Source: Enterobacter sp. R4-368
Lineage (GTDB): Bacteria > Pseudomonadota > Gammaproteobacteria > Enterobacterales > Enterobacteriaceae
Assembly (NCBI RefSeq): GCF_000410515.1
Contig: NC_021500.1
Span: forward strand, 1-64,000
Direction of reading: 5' to 3'
Length of the DNA stretch: 64,000 nt
Both the position numbers and the translations under genes were made by a program. A model generated the notes under the pieces. That model saw only the letters and a program-made list of their open reading frames with translations. It was not told the origin of the DNA and did no database searches. Positions 18,222 through 27,323 of this stretch are shown in pieces; position 1 is the first letter of the stretch, and each line of letters begins with the position of its first letter.

Positions 18222-18728
18222 ATGAATAATAATTCGGTTGTACGCCAGATTAGCCTGGTGTTTTTCTTTGTGCTGGCCACCCTGGCCAGCGGTTGTGGCT
18301 CCTCTTCACACAGCGTACCTACCAGCTATAACCTTCAGTTCAGGGCTCATCCGCAAATCAATGAGTCCGCTCCCCTTAAAGTCAGGGTGTTGCTGTTGAA
18401 ATCGGACGCGACATTTATGTCCGCCGATTTCTGGTCGCTGCAAAACAACGCAGATAGCGTACTTGGCGCCAACCTGCTGAACAGTGATGAATTTTTCCTG
18501 ATGCCCGGCCAGTTGTCGAAAACGCTGAGCGGTAAAAGCGCGCCCGACGCGCGTTACATCGGCGTGATGGCGGAGTATCAGGCGCTGGATGGCAAAAAAT
18601 GGCGGATGTCCTTACCGCTCCCGGTGCAGGGAGAGACGCACTTCTACGAATTCTGGAAATCGTCGTCAGACGAACTGGAAGCCAACATCTTCCTCGACGT
18701 CAATGGCATCCGTGTGATTTCCAAATAG
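18222..18728 (+). CDS. tssJ: T6SS outer-membrane lipoprotein TssJ
   Basis: TssJ anchors the T6SS membrane complex in the outer membrane and binds the periplasmic end of TssM. The 168-residue protein has a lipoprotein signal ending LASGC (Cys25), followed by a Ser-rich linker. The rest matches a TssJ transthyretin-like beta-sandwich, with PLKVRVLLLKSDATFMSADFW near the middle of the first half and LPGQ-type loop residues (LMPGQLSKTL). It is in tandem with tssK, with 24 bp between them, in the usual J-K-L-M order. Confidence 0.93.
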   Translation: MNNNSVVRQISLVFFFVLATLASGCGSSSHSVPTSYNLQFRAHPQINESAPLKVRVLLLKSDATFMSADFWSLQNNADSVLGANLLNSDEFFLMPGQLSKTLSGKSAPDARYIGVMAEYQALDGKKWRMSLPLPVQGETHFYEFWKSSSDELEANIFLDVNGIRVISK

Positions 18729-18752
18729 CGCCAGTCTTAACAGGAAAACCGT

Positions 18753-20096
18753 ATGAACAAAGCAGAAAAGGTCGTGTGGACCGAAGGTATGTTTCTGCGC
18801 CCTCATCACTTTCAGCGAGCGGAAAGCTATCTGCAACACCATATTCGCGAGTGGGGGACACTGCAGCGCCCGTATCTTTGGGGCTACCTTGATATCGAGC
18901 TCGACGATGCCATGCTGCGCCAGGGCTGTATTGCCCTGAGTTATGCCAGCGGTTTACTGCCGGATGGCACGTTCTTCTCATTCCACGATGCTCGCCAGGC
19001 GCCCACACCGCTGGCTATCCCTGACAACATCAACAATGAGCGCGTGGTGCTGGCGCTGCCTGCCCGTCGCGGCGGGCGTGATGAGGTGATCTTTAGCGAA
19101 GAGAAAGATTCGCTGGCGCGTTATGTCACCTGGGAAAGCGAAGTCGATGACGATAACGCCATGTCCGTCGGGCCGGCGGCGGTGCAGTTTGGCCGTCTGC
19201 GTCTGAAACTGATGCTGGAAAAAGATCTCTCGGCAGAGTGGACGGCGATCGGTGTCGCGCATGTTGTAGAAAAACGTAACGATAACCACGTTCGAATTGA
19301 TAGCCGTTATATTCCGCCGATGCTGAATGCGGTTAACAACCCGGCGATTTACGCCATTATCAACGATCTGCAAAGTTTGCTGATGCAGCGTAGCCAGCAG
19401 ATTGGCCAGCGTCTGCGCCAGCCGGGGCGTTTTAATACCTCTGAAATGGTGGAATTCACGCTGCTGGCCTTGATTAACCACCATGTCGGCCAGGTTTCCC
19501 ATCTGAAAACGCTGCCGATGATCCACCCGGAAGAGTTGTGGCGCAGCTGGCTGGCGTTTGCCACCGAGCTGACCACCTGGACCGCGTCACGCTCGCCGGA
19601 AGAGACGCTGCCGGTTTACGACCATGACGATCTGGCCGGCTGTTTTGGCAAGTTACAACTGATGCTGCGCAATGGGTTGTCTCTGGTGATGGAAGAGCAC
19701 GCCATCCAGTTGCCGCTCACCGAACGCACGCACGGGTTGAATATCGCCACGTTGCCGACCACCACCATGGCGCGCGAGTTTGGTTTCGTGCTGGCAGTGA
19801 AAGCCAGTGTCCCGGGCGAAATCCTGCAAACCCATTTCCCGGCCCAGATGAAAGTCGCGCCGGTCACCAAAATCCGCGACCTGGTGCAGTTGCAACTGCC
19901 GGGTATGAAGTTGCGCACCATGCCGGTCGCGCCGCCGCAAATTCCGTGGCATGCCGGTTACAACTATTTCGAACTGGAAAAGGGCGGCGAGCTGTGGAAC
20001 GAAATGGAAAAATCGGGGGCTTTCGCGCTGCATCTGGCAGGTGAATTCCCGGGTCTTGATATGGAGTTTTGGGCCATCCGTAGCCCGACTGAATAA
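18753..20096 (+). CDS. tssK: T6SS baseplate protein TssK
   Basis: TssK is the trimeric baseplate adaptor that links the TssE-F-G wedge to the TssL-M membrane complex. The 447-residue product begins with the family signature (VVWTEGMFLRPHHFQ) and contains the expected shoulder and neck regions (residues 20-310) and a C-terminal head domain. Its ATG follows AGGAAAA. It is cytoplasmic, with no membrane segment. It is translated between tssJ and tssL in one operon. Confidence 0.96.
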   Translation: MNKAEKVVWTEGMFLRPHHFQRAESYLQHHIREWGTLQRPYLWGYLDIELDDAMLRQGCIALSYASGLLPDGTFFSFHDARQAPTPLAIPDNINNERVVLALPARRGGRDEVIFSEEKDSLARYVTWESEVDDDNAMSVGPAAVQFGRLRLKLMLEKDLSAEWTAIGVAHVVEKRNDNHVRIDSRYIPPMLNAVNNPAIYAIINDLQSLLMQRSQQIGQRLRQPGRFNTSEMVEFTLLALINHHVGQVSHLKTLPMIHPEELWRSWLAFATELTTWTASRSPEETLPVYDHDDLAGCFGKLQLMLRNGLSLVMEEHAIQLPLTERTHGLNIATLPTTTMAREFGFVLAVKASVPGEILQTHFPAQMKVAPVTKIRDLVQLQLPGMKLRTMPVAPPQIPWHAGYNYFELEKGGELWNEMEKSGAFALHLAGEFPGLDMEFWAIRSPTE

Positions 20097-20113
20097 TACA
20101 GCGAGCGCACAAT

Positions 20114-21352
20114 ATGCAGGAACAACAAGCCTCCGGCAGCGATGCCGCTCTGGCAGGAGCAAGTGGCAACAATCCTTTGGTCGCGGCCGCCAACCCGCTA
20201 CTTAACGCGATACCGCAGATCCGCTATTCCGTTTCTCATGATGATCAAAGCGGTCTGCGCCAGCACCTGATTGATGAAATTCGCCGTTTTGAAGTGCGCT
20301 GCCAGCAATCCGGGCTGGCCTACGAAGTGATCGTCGGCGCCCGTTACTGTTTATGCACCGCGCTGGATGAAGCGGCGGCGCTCACGCCGTGGGGCAGCCG
20401 TGGCGTCTGGTCCGGTAGCGGTCTGCTGGTGACGTTCCACAACGAAACCTGGGGCGGGGAGAAATTCTTCCAGCTGCTGGCGCGCTTGTCGCAAAACCCG
20501 CGCGAGCATATCGCGCTGCTGGAGCTGATCAACTTCTGCCTGTTACTCGGTTTTGAAGGACGTTACCGGGTGATGGACAACGGCCGCACGCAACTGGAAA
20601 CCATCAAACAGCGCTTGTGGCAGATGATTCGCGGTGTGCGTGGCAACTATCCGCCGCCGCTGTCGCCGCACCCGGAAGATCAACCGGTCATGCGCAAATT
20701 GTGGCGGCCGGTTATTCCGCTGTGGGCGTGTGTCGGGCTGGCGGGATTTCTCGCCTGCCTGTTCTATATCGTGCTCAACTGGCGTCTGGGTGACAGCACC
20801 AACCCGGTGCTGGCGAAAATTTACCAAACCCAGTTGCCGGAAGCGGCCATTGAGCAGCCGGTACAAAACGTGCAGCCGGTACTTAACCTGCGCGCGTTTC
20901 TGCGCCCGGAAATTCAGGCAGGCCTGGTGGCGGTGCGCGATGAAGCCGATCGCAGCGTGGTAACACTCAAAGGCGATGGGTTGTTTGCCTCGGGATCGAC
21001 GGTGGCACGCGAAAGCTATGAACCGGTTATCGATCGTGTTGCGCAGGCGATGAATAACGTCAGCGGCAAAATTCTGGTGGTGGGTTTCAGTGACAACGTG
21101 CCGATCCGCAGTGCGCGTTTCGCCTCGAACTACGAGCTGTCGCTTGAGCGCGCGCGTTCTGTGCAGTCGCTGCTGCAAAAACACCTGTCGCAACCGGCGC
21201 GTGTGAAAGCGGAAGGACGAGGGGAGATGAACCCGATAGCGCCGAACAACTCGGCTGAAAACCGCGCCCGTAACCGCCGCGTAGAGATTACTTTGCTGGT
21301 GTCGCCGGGAAATACGGCCGCCGAGCTGAACGGATTGCCGCAAGGAAACTAA
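20114..21352 (+). CDS. tssL: T6SS inner-membrane protein TssL with OmpA-like domain
   Basis: TssL (DotU/IcmH type) is the inner-membrane component that recruits the baseplate. This 412-residue form has the cytoplasmic DotU domain (residues 40-190, with YCLCTALDEA), one membrane helix at about 200-221, and a periplasmic OmpA/MotB-like peptidoglycan-binding domain at about 285-400 (ending NRARNRRVEI). Extended TssL proteins like this attach the complex to the cell wall directly, so no separate TagL is needed. It ends three bases before tssM. Confidence 0.95.
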   Translation: MQEQQASGSDAALAGASGNNPLVAAANPLLNAIPQIRYSVSHDDQSGLRQHLIDEIRRFEVRCQQSGLAYEVIVGARYCLCTALDEAAALTPWGSRGVWSGSGLLVTFHNETWGGEKFFQLLARLSQNPREHIALLELINFCLLLGFEGRYRVMDNGRTQLETIKQRLWQMIRGVRGNYPPPLSPHPEDQPVMRKLWRPVIPLWACVGLAGFLACLFYIVLNWRLGDSTNPVLAKIYQTQLPEAAIEQPVQNVQPVLNLRAFLRPEIQAGLVAVRDEADRSVVTLKGDGLFASGSTVARESYEPVIDRVAQAMNNVSGKILVVGFSDNVPIRSARFASNYELSLERARSVQSLLQKHLSQPARVKAEGRGEMNPIAPNNSAENRARNRRVEITLLVSPGNTAAELNGLPQGN

Positions 21353-21355
21353 AGG

Positions 21356-24300
21356 ATGAATATGTTGCTTTCATTGCTGACCAACCGCATTTTGTGGGGT
21401 TTCCTTGGCGTAACGGGGCTGGCCGCGGTTATCTGGATGATTGGCCCGCTGCTCTCCGTCGTGGATTCCCGCCCGCTTGAGTCTGAGCAAAACCGCATGA
21501 TCACCATTGCGGTGATGTACCTGATTTGGGTTCACAGCCACATTGTGCCGCGTCTTTACAACGCCTGGCTCAACCGCAAGCTGATGGACAACCTGAAAAG
21601 CGAAGAGGCAAAAGATCCGGTTGAGCGCAAACGCCTCAATAACGAAGATCAGGTGCTGAACGAGCGTTTCGAAGAAGCTGCGCAGGTACTGAAAAAAGCG
21701 CACTTCAACCAGCCAGGTCAGCGCGGACAGTGGGCGCAGCGCTTCAGCACCCAGTATCTGTATCAACTGCCATGGTATGTGATTATCGGTGCGCCGGGTT
21801 CCGGTAAAACCACTGCGCTGGTCAACTCCGGCCTGCAATTCCCGCTGGCCGATCGCTTCGGTAAAACCGCGCTGCGCGGTATTGGCGGTACGCGTAACTG
21901 TGACTGGTGGTTTACCAACGAGGCTGTGCTGCTTGATACCGCCGGGCGTTATACCACGCAGGAGAGCGAGCAGGTTCAGGATGCGAGCGAATGGTTGAAG
22001 TTTCTTGGCCTGCTGCAAAAGTATCGCCGCCGTCAGCCGATCAACGGTGTGATTGTGACGGTAAGCATTGCCGATCTGCTCACCCAGTCAGCCGAGGCAT
22101 CGCGCGAACAGGCGCTTAACCTGCGCCAGCGTTTGACCGAGTTGCATGAACAACTGGGGATCCGTTTCCCGGTGTATGTGCTGGTGACCAAAGCGGACTT
22201 GCTGAAAGGTTTTCGCGCGTACTTTGCCGGGTTTGATAAAGCGCAGCGCGATCAAATCTGGGGTTTCACCTTCCCGTGGGAAAAAGCCAAACTGGCGGAT
22301 TTCGACCTGCAGGGCAGTTTTATTCAGGAATTCGCGCTGCTGCAACAGCGTCTGGACGCGGCCCTGCCGGATACGCTACTGCGTGAAAGCGATGCGCAAG
22401 CCCGCGCGGAATGTTTCCTGTTCCCGCAGGAGTTCGCCGCGCTGCGTCCGCTGCTGGCAGATTACCTGAACACCATTTTTGCCCGCTCTAACTTTGAAAC
22501 CGAGTTCTCCCCGCGCGGCATCTATTTTGCCAGCGGTACGCAGGAAGGCCTGCCGTTTGACCGCGTGATGGGCGAACTGAACCGCGCGCTGTCGCTGCCG
22601 CAGGGTAAATCAGGCGATAACTGGGATTCGGTCAGCAAAGAGGAACCGGTGCCGGGCGGGAAAGGGCAGAGCTTCTTTATCAAGCATCTGCTGCAAAACG
22701 TGATCTTCCAGGAAGCCGGTATCGCCGGGCAAAACCGCTGGTGGGAACTGCGCAGCCGGGCGGTGATCTGGTCCGGTTATGCGGCGCTGCTGGCGCTGCT
22801 GATTATTATCAGCGCCTTGTGGTTTACCAGCTACGGCAACAACCGTGATTATCTGGATGAAGTGCAGGCCAAAGTACCGGCCCTTGACCAGCAGATCAAA
22901 GCGCTGCGTAACCGCCAGCAGGGCGATCTCTTTGCCTTGCTGCCGCTGCTTAATGGCCTCTCTGCGCTGCCGGAAAGCGAGAAGTTTGACGTCAATAACC
23001 CACCGATCACCCGCCGTATGGGGCTCTATCGCGGTAACGATGTGGCTGACGCCTCGCAAACCCTGTACCAGAAAGCGCTGCAACAGATGCTGCTGCCGGA
23101 AGTGGCGATGCGCATCACCACCTGGCTGCGTAACGACAATGGCAGCGATGTGGAATACAGCTATGAAGCGCTGAAAGCCTATCAGATGCTGTATCAGCCG
23201 AAGCATTACGACGGTAAGTTCCTGCACTCGTGGGTAATGCTCAATCTGCAACGTAACCTGCCGCAGAACGTTACCAAAGCGCAGTTAAGTCAGCTTGAGT
23301 GGCACCTGACGCAACTGCTGGAGCCGCAAATTCAGTCGTCGCCGTATGCCAAAGACGAGGCGCTGATTAGCCGCGAACAGGCATTGATCAACCAGCAACC
23401 GCTCTCCACCCGCGTTTACGGGCGGCTGAAACGCCTGCTGGAGCGCGATGAAAACCTGAAGCAGGTTTCGCTGGCGTCGCTTGGCGGCCCGCAGAGTGAA
23501 CTGGTCTTTTCCCGCAAAAGCGGTAAGCCGGTCGGTGAAGGGTTGCCGGGGTTGTATACCCCGGATGGTTACTGGAACAGTTTCAATGCGCAAATCGCGC
23601 CGGTCACCGCCTCGCTGCATGAAGATGATGTCTGGGTGCTTGGCTCCACCACGCAAGCGGAAGACAAACAGCAAACCGATAACGCGGTGCGCCAGTTGTA
23701 TGCACGGGATTTTATCGCCATCTGGGATAACTTCTTAAGTGACATTCAGCTTAATAACAGCGCGGATCTGAACCAGCGCATCAATACCGCGCGTCTGCTT
23801 TCCGGAAACAACTCACCGCTGCGCCGGCTGGTTATCAATCTCAGCCAGCAGTTGAAACTCAGCCGTGATGACGTGGCGGATGGTAAAGAGAAAGCGCCGG
23901 AGAGCAGCAACCGTGGTACGCAGATGCTCGAAACGCTGTTCAGCAACCATGACGGCGCGTCAGCCACGGCAAACGCCGCCGCCAGCCAGACGCCGGAACA
24001 GCGTGTCACCGAACATTTCGCGCCGATCATCGAACTGGCGCAGCCGCTGGAAAAGGGCGGCAAGACCATTGTGTTTGATGATTTTCTCAAACAGGTTGAT
24101 GAGCTTTATCGTTACCTGACCGCCGTGCAGGATGCCGCCAACAGTGGAATGCCACCGCCGGGCGGCGAAGCAATCAGCCGTTTGCAGGCCAGTGCCGGGC
24201 GTTTACCTGGCGGGCTGCAAACCATGTTCAGCAACATGGCGGTTGGCGCGAGCAGTGATACCCAGCGCCGGGATATGGAAAACGTGCGCAAGCGCATCAG

Positions 24301-24967
24301 CGTGGAAGTGGGCAGCTTTTGCCGCCAGGCGATTGCCGGACGCTACCCGTTAGTGCGTTCCGCCAGCAGCGAAGTTACCCCCGACGATCTGGCACGCATG
24401 TTTGCCCCTGGTACTGGCCTGATGGATGTCTTTTTTCGCGACAACCTGACCAACAAAGTCGATACCACTCAGGCGACATGGCGTTTTATGCCGGGCATCG
24501 ATGGCAAAACCCTGCCGGGCAGTGAAGGGGTGCTGGTGCCGTTTCAGCAAGCGCAATCGATTCGTGACGCGTTCTTTGCCAACGGCAGCGCAACACCGTC
24601 GTTTCGCACCACGGTGCGTACGGTGCGCATGGATAACACCATCCTGAATATGACGCTGGATGTAGACGGACAAATCCTTCGCTACAGCCACGGCCCACAG
24701 GCGGTGCAAATCGTTAGCTGGCCGGGTTCCGGCGGCACCAACCAGGTGCGGATGCAGTTAGGGCTGGCCAACGGTACAACCGCTACGCTTGTGACCAACG
24801 GCGCCTGGGCGCTGAACCGCTTTTTCGATAAAGCGCGCGTCAGCCCCGGCAGCAGCAGCCTGAGCCGCCAGGCGACATTCACGGTTGACGGACATCAGGT
24901 GACGCTGGAATTCGCGCCGAACAGCATCCGCAACCCGTTCCAGCTTCCACGTTTCGCATGTCCTTGA
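21356..24967 (+). CDS. tssM: T6SS membrane-complex protein TssM (IcmF)
   Basis: TssM is the large inner-membrane protein that spans the periplasm and binds TssJ. The product has 1203 residues. Two membrane helices lie near residues 10-65 and a third near 468-490. The cytoplasmic part holds a P-loop, GAPGSGKT, at 145-152, so this is a Walker-type TssM. The rest is the periplasmic IcmF-related and C-terminal beta domain that contacts TssJ. The ATG is preceded by AAGGAAACTAAAGG; a second in-frame ATG lies two codons later. tagF follows after 18 bp. Confidence 0.96.
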   Translation: MNMLLSLLTNRILWGFLGVTGLAAVIWMIGPLLSVVDSRPLESEQNRMITIAVMYLIWVHSHIVPRLYNAWLNRKLMDNLKSEEAKDPVERKRLNNEDQVLNERFEEAAQVLKKAHFNQPGQRGQWAQRFSTQYLYQLPWYVIIGAPGSGKTTALVNSGLQFPLADRFGKTALRGIGGTRNCDWWFTNEAVLLDTAGRYTTQESEQVQDASEWLKFLGLLQKYRRRQPINGVIVTVSIADLLTQSAEASREQALNLRQRLTELHEQLGIRFPVYVLVTKADLLKGFRAYFAGFDKAQRDQIWGFTFPWEKAKLADFDLQGSFIQEFALLQQRLDAALPDTLLRESDAQARAECFLFPQEFAALRPLLADYLNTIFARSNFETEFSPRGIYFASGTQEGLPFDRVMGELNRALSLPQGKSGDNWDSVSKEEPVPGGKGQSFFIKHLLQNVIFQEAGIAGQNRWWELRSRAVIWSGYAALLALLIIISALWFTSYGNNRDYLDEVQAKVPALDQQIKALRNRQQGDLFALLPLLNGLSALPESEKFDVNNPPITRRMGLYRGNDVADASQTLYQKALQQMLLPEVAMRITTWLRNDNGSDVEYSYEALKAYQMLYQPKHYDGKFLHSWVMLNLQRNLPQNVTKAQLSQLEWHLTQLLEPQIQSSPYAKDEALISREQALINQQPLSTRVYGRLKRLLERDENLKQVSLASLGGPQSELVFSRKSGKPVGEGLPGLYTPDGYWNSFNAQIAPVTASLHEDDVWVLGSTTQAEDKQQTDNAVRQLYARDFIAIWDNFLSDIQLNNSADLNQRINTARLLSGNNSPLRRLVINLSQQLKLSRDDVADGKEKAPESSNRGTQMLETLFSNHDGASATANAAASQTPEQRVTEHFAPIIELAQPLEKGGKTIVFDDFLKQVDELYRYLTAVQDAANSGMPPPGGEAISRLQASAGRLPGGLQTMFSNMAVGASSDTQRRDMENVRKRISVEVGSFCRQAIAGRYPLVRSASSEVTPDDLARMFAPGTGLMDVFFRDNLTNKVDTTQATWRFMPGIDGKTLPGSEGVLVPFQQAQSIRDAFFANGSATPSFRTTVRTVRMDNTILNMTLDVDGQILRYSHGPQAVQIVSWPGSGGTNQVRMQLGLANGTTATLVTNGAWALNRFFDKARVSPGSSSLSRQATFTVDGHQVTLEFAPNSIRNPFQLPRFACP

Positions 24968-24985
24968 ACTGCAAAGGAACGCCTA

Positions 24986-25696
24986 ATGACTACGACTTCT
25001 GCAATTAGCTGGTATGGCAAACTGCCCAGTGCGGGCGATTTTTTACAACGCCGCTTTCCTGATGCGCTTCAGCGTCAGTGGTCCCACTGGTTTCAGGTGG
25101 GGCTGATGAACTGGCAGAAAGAAGAACAGCGTACAAACGACCGGCAGTTCAGCAATGCGCCGATCTGGAATTTTGTTGTCCCGCCGATGCTCGGCGGGCA
25201 GCAGGTGCAAATGGGTTGTCTGCTGCCAGGGCGCGACAGCGTTGGTCGTCAGTATCCACTGTGTGCGTTAATGGCGATTAACCCGCTGGAGTGGTCGCCA
25301 CGCCATTTAGCGAAGGCGGGTGACTGGTATGAACAACTCGGGCGCACCATGCTGCATGCCGTGCGCAATGGGTTTTCACCCGAACAGCTCGACCAGGCGC
25401 TGCTCTCCATTCCACCCGTGCAACTGGTGGAGCCGGAAACGCGCTCGGAAATTCTGGATGTGATTGGTTATGACGGCGACGGCGAATCCACCATCGGCTG
25501 GCGACAGGCCGCCGAATGTTTTGATCCGCTGCGCCAGATCAGTTTCTGGTGGACCAACCGCAGCGATGGCTACCCGCTCTACACCCATGTGCACAGCGGC
25601 AATTTTACCGGCCAGTTATTCACGCTGTTGTTTGAGCCGGCGGGTGGCGCAAGACCCGGTCGCCATGGCCTCTACCCACCGATGTTTGAAGAATAA
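24986..25696 (+). CDS. tagF: T6SS accessory protein TagF (ImpM)
   Basis: TagF is a cytoplasmic regulator. In Pseudomonas it represses T6SS assembly post-translationally, and it counters or is fused to PppA in some species. The 236-residue protein starts with the family pattern ISWYGKLPSAGDFLQRRFP and contains the DUF2094 fold up to about residue 190. With fha, pppA and ppkA also present, it completes a phosphorylation-based switch. AAAGGAA lies correctly before the ATG. Confidence 0.92.
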   Translation: MTTTSAISWYGKLPSAGDFLQRRFPDALQRQWSHWFQVGLMNWQKEEQRTNDRQFSNAPIWNFVVPPMLGGQQVQMGCLLPGRDSVGRQYPLCALMAINPLEWSPRHLAKAGDWYEQLGRTMLHAVRNGFSPEQLDQALLSIPPVQLVEPETRSEILDVIGYDGDGESTIGWRQAAECFDPLRQISFWWTNRSDGYPLYTHVHSGNFTGQLFTLLFEPAGGARPGRHGLYPPMFEE

Positions 25697-25707
25697 GCAG
25701 GTTGCGG

Positions 25708-26721
25708 ATGACTATAGAATCGTTACTCGCTCCGGTCAGCCCGGAGCAGCCTTGCGGTGAGAATCTGGAGTACGACGCCGATTTCCAGGCGATGGAGCAG
25801 GCGAGCCTCGGCAAAGCCGAGCAGCAGTTTGGCAGCACCATTATTCCCGCCGAACCGGCAGACTGGACGCGGGTGGAAAAACTGGCCACCGGGCTGCTGG
25901 CGCGCACCAAAGATATCCGCGTAATGATGGCGTTAACCCATGCGTGGACTCGACGTCGCGGGCTGGAAGGCTATGCTGATGGTTTAATGCTGTTAGGCCA
26001 GGCGCTGGCGCTGTACTGGGATCAACTCTGGCCTTCGCTGACTGACGGTGGTGAATTCGACCCGTTTTATCGCATTAATGCGCTGGCGGGGTTAAGCGAT
26101 AAATCTTCGCTGACCACCACGCTGCGCCAGTCGACGCTGCTGCGCAGCAACGGTGATGAGCTAAACGTGCGCGACGCGCAGGCGTTGCTTGACGGCAGCA
26201 AAACGGAATGTGCAGGCTATCCTGGCGGTCGGGTGCGTCTGATTGATGAACTCACGCGCGGCGGTCAGCCTGGCATTGAGGCTATCTGCCAAATCGAAGG
26301 GCGTCTGCAAACGATCCGTACATGGTTGCTCGAACAACTGGGCGAAAGCGGGGTGCCGGAAATGGAACAGTTACTCAAAACGGTCGGGTTAATCGCCGGC
26401 GTCAGCCGCGCTAACCGCACGGAAGAGCAACAGGCGACAGAACAAACGGCACCTGCGGAGAGCGCACCGCAAGCGGTTGTCGCGACACCGCTTGCGGCGC
26501 ATACCGACTGGCGAACCGCACAGGTTACCACGCGTGCCGATGCGCAACTGATGCTGGAAAAAGTGAAGCAATATTTCACCCAGCACGAGCCGAGCCACCC
26601 CGCGCCGTTGATGATTGACCGCGTACAGCGGCTAATCGAACTGGACTTTATGGAGATTATTCGCGATCTGGCGCCCGATGGCGTGAATCAACTGCAAAAC
26701 ATCTTTGGGCGTCAGGACTGA
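25708..26721 (+). CDS. tssA: T6SS cap/baseplate protein TssA
   Basis: TssA coordinates the assembly of the tail tube and sheath. The N-terminal ImpA_N domain (residues 1-120) begins with the conserved PVSPEQPCGENLEYD. A Thr/Ala-rich linker and a short C-terminal domain (residues 270-337, including LIELDFMEIIRDLAPDGV) follow. The length of 337 residues is in the short TssA class. I start at ATG 25708; a TTG two codons upstream is also open. Confidence 0.92.
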   Translation: MTIESLLAPVSPEQPCGENLEYDADFQAMEQASLGKAEQQFGSTIIPAEPADWTRVEKLATGLLARTKDIRVMMALTHAWTRRRGLEGYADGLMLLGQALALYWDQLWPSLTDGGEFDPFYRINALAGLSDKSSLTTTLRQSTLLRSNGDELNVRDAQALLDGSKTECAGYPGGRVRLIDELTRGGQPGIEAICQIEGRLQTIRTWLLEQLGESGVPEMEQLLKTVGLIAGVSRANRTEEQQATEQTAPAESAPQAVVATPLAAHTDWRTAQVTTRADAQLMLEKVKQYFTQHEPSHPAPLMIDRVQRLIELDFMEIIRDLAPDGVNQLQNIFGRQD

Positions 26722-26795
26722 CGCGTACCGAGTTATGACGGCAGGCGCGTTGCCGGTCGTCAAACCTTCACCGCGCATATTCGATGGAGAACATC

Positions 26796-27320
26796 ATGGC
26801 AATAAGTAACAGTGGTCAGAAATTTATCGCCCGCAACCGTGCCCCCCGCGTACAGATTGAGTACGACGTGGAAGTGTACGGCGCGGAGCGCAAAATCCAG
26901 CTTCCGTTTGTGATGGGCGTAATGGCGGATCTGGTAGGGAAACCGGTGGAGAACTTACCTTCTATTGAGGATCGTAAATTCCTCGAAATCGACGTCGACA
27001 ACTTCGACGAACGCATGAAAGCGCTGAAACCGCGCGTGGCGTTCAACGTCGACAACACGCTGACCGGCGAAGGTCGTCTGAACGTCGATTTAACTTTCGA
27101 CAGCATGGATGACTTCCTGCCGGACGCGGTGGCGCGCAAAGTTGAGCCGCTGAACAAGCTGCTGGAAGCGCGTACTCAGCTCTCCAACCTGCTGACCTAC
27201 ATGGACGGCAAAAACGGCGCGGAAGAGTTGATTGCCAAAGTGTTGCAGGATCCAACCCTGCTGAAATCGCTCAGCCAGTTACCGAACAGTGAAGACAGTG
27301 CGCAAGGTAAAGAGGAGTAA
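26796..27320 (+). CDS. tssB: T6SS sheath small subunit TssB (VipA)
   Basis: TssB pairs with TssC to build the contractile sheath. The 174-residue product has the family opening (SNSGQKFIARNRAPRVQIEYDV, given here only as a landmark at residues 4-25) and the conserved region PVENLPSIEDRKF near 50. The ATG at 26796 has GGAGA in front, while an upstream ATG at 26784 overlaps that site. tssC follows after three bases. Confidence 0.96.
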   Translation: MAISNSGQKFIARNRAPRVQIEYDVEVYGAERKIQLPFVMGVMADLVGKPVENLPSIEDRKFLEIDVDNFDERMKALKPRVAFNVDNTLTGEGRLNVDLTFDSMDDFLPDAVARKVEPLNKLLEARTQLSNLLTYMDGKNGAEELIAKVLQDPTLLKSLSQLPNSEDSAQGKEE

Positions 27321-27323
27321 ACC

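Noticed and set aside
20543..21343. 266-residue minus-strand frame opposite tssL
   Set aside because: Shadow of tssL: His/Arg-rich, with no start signal and no family.
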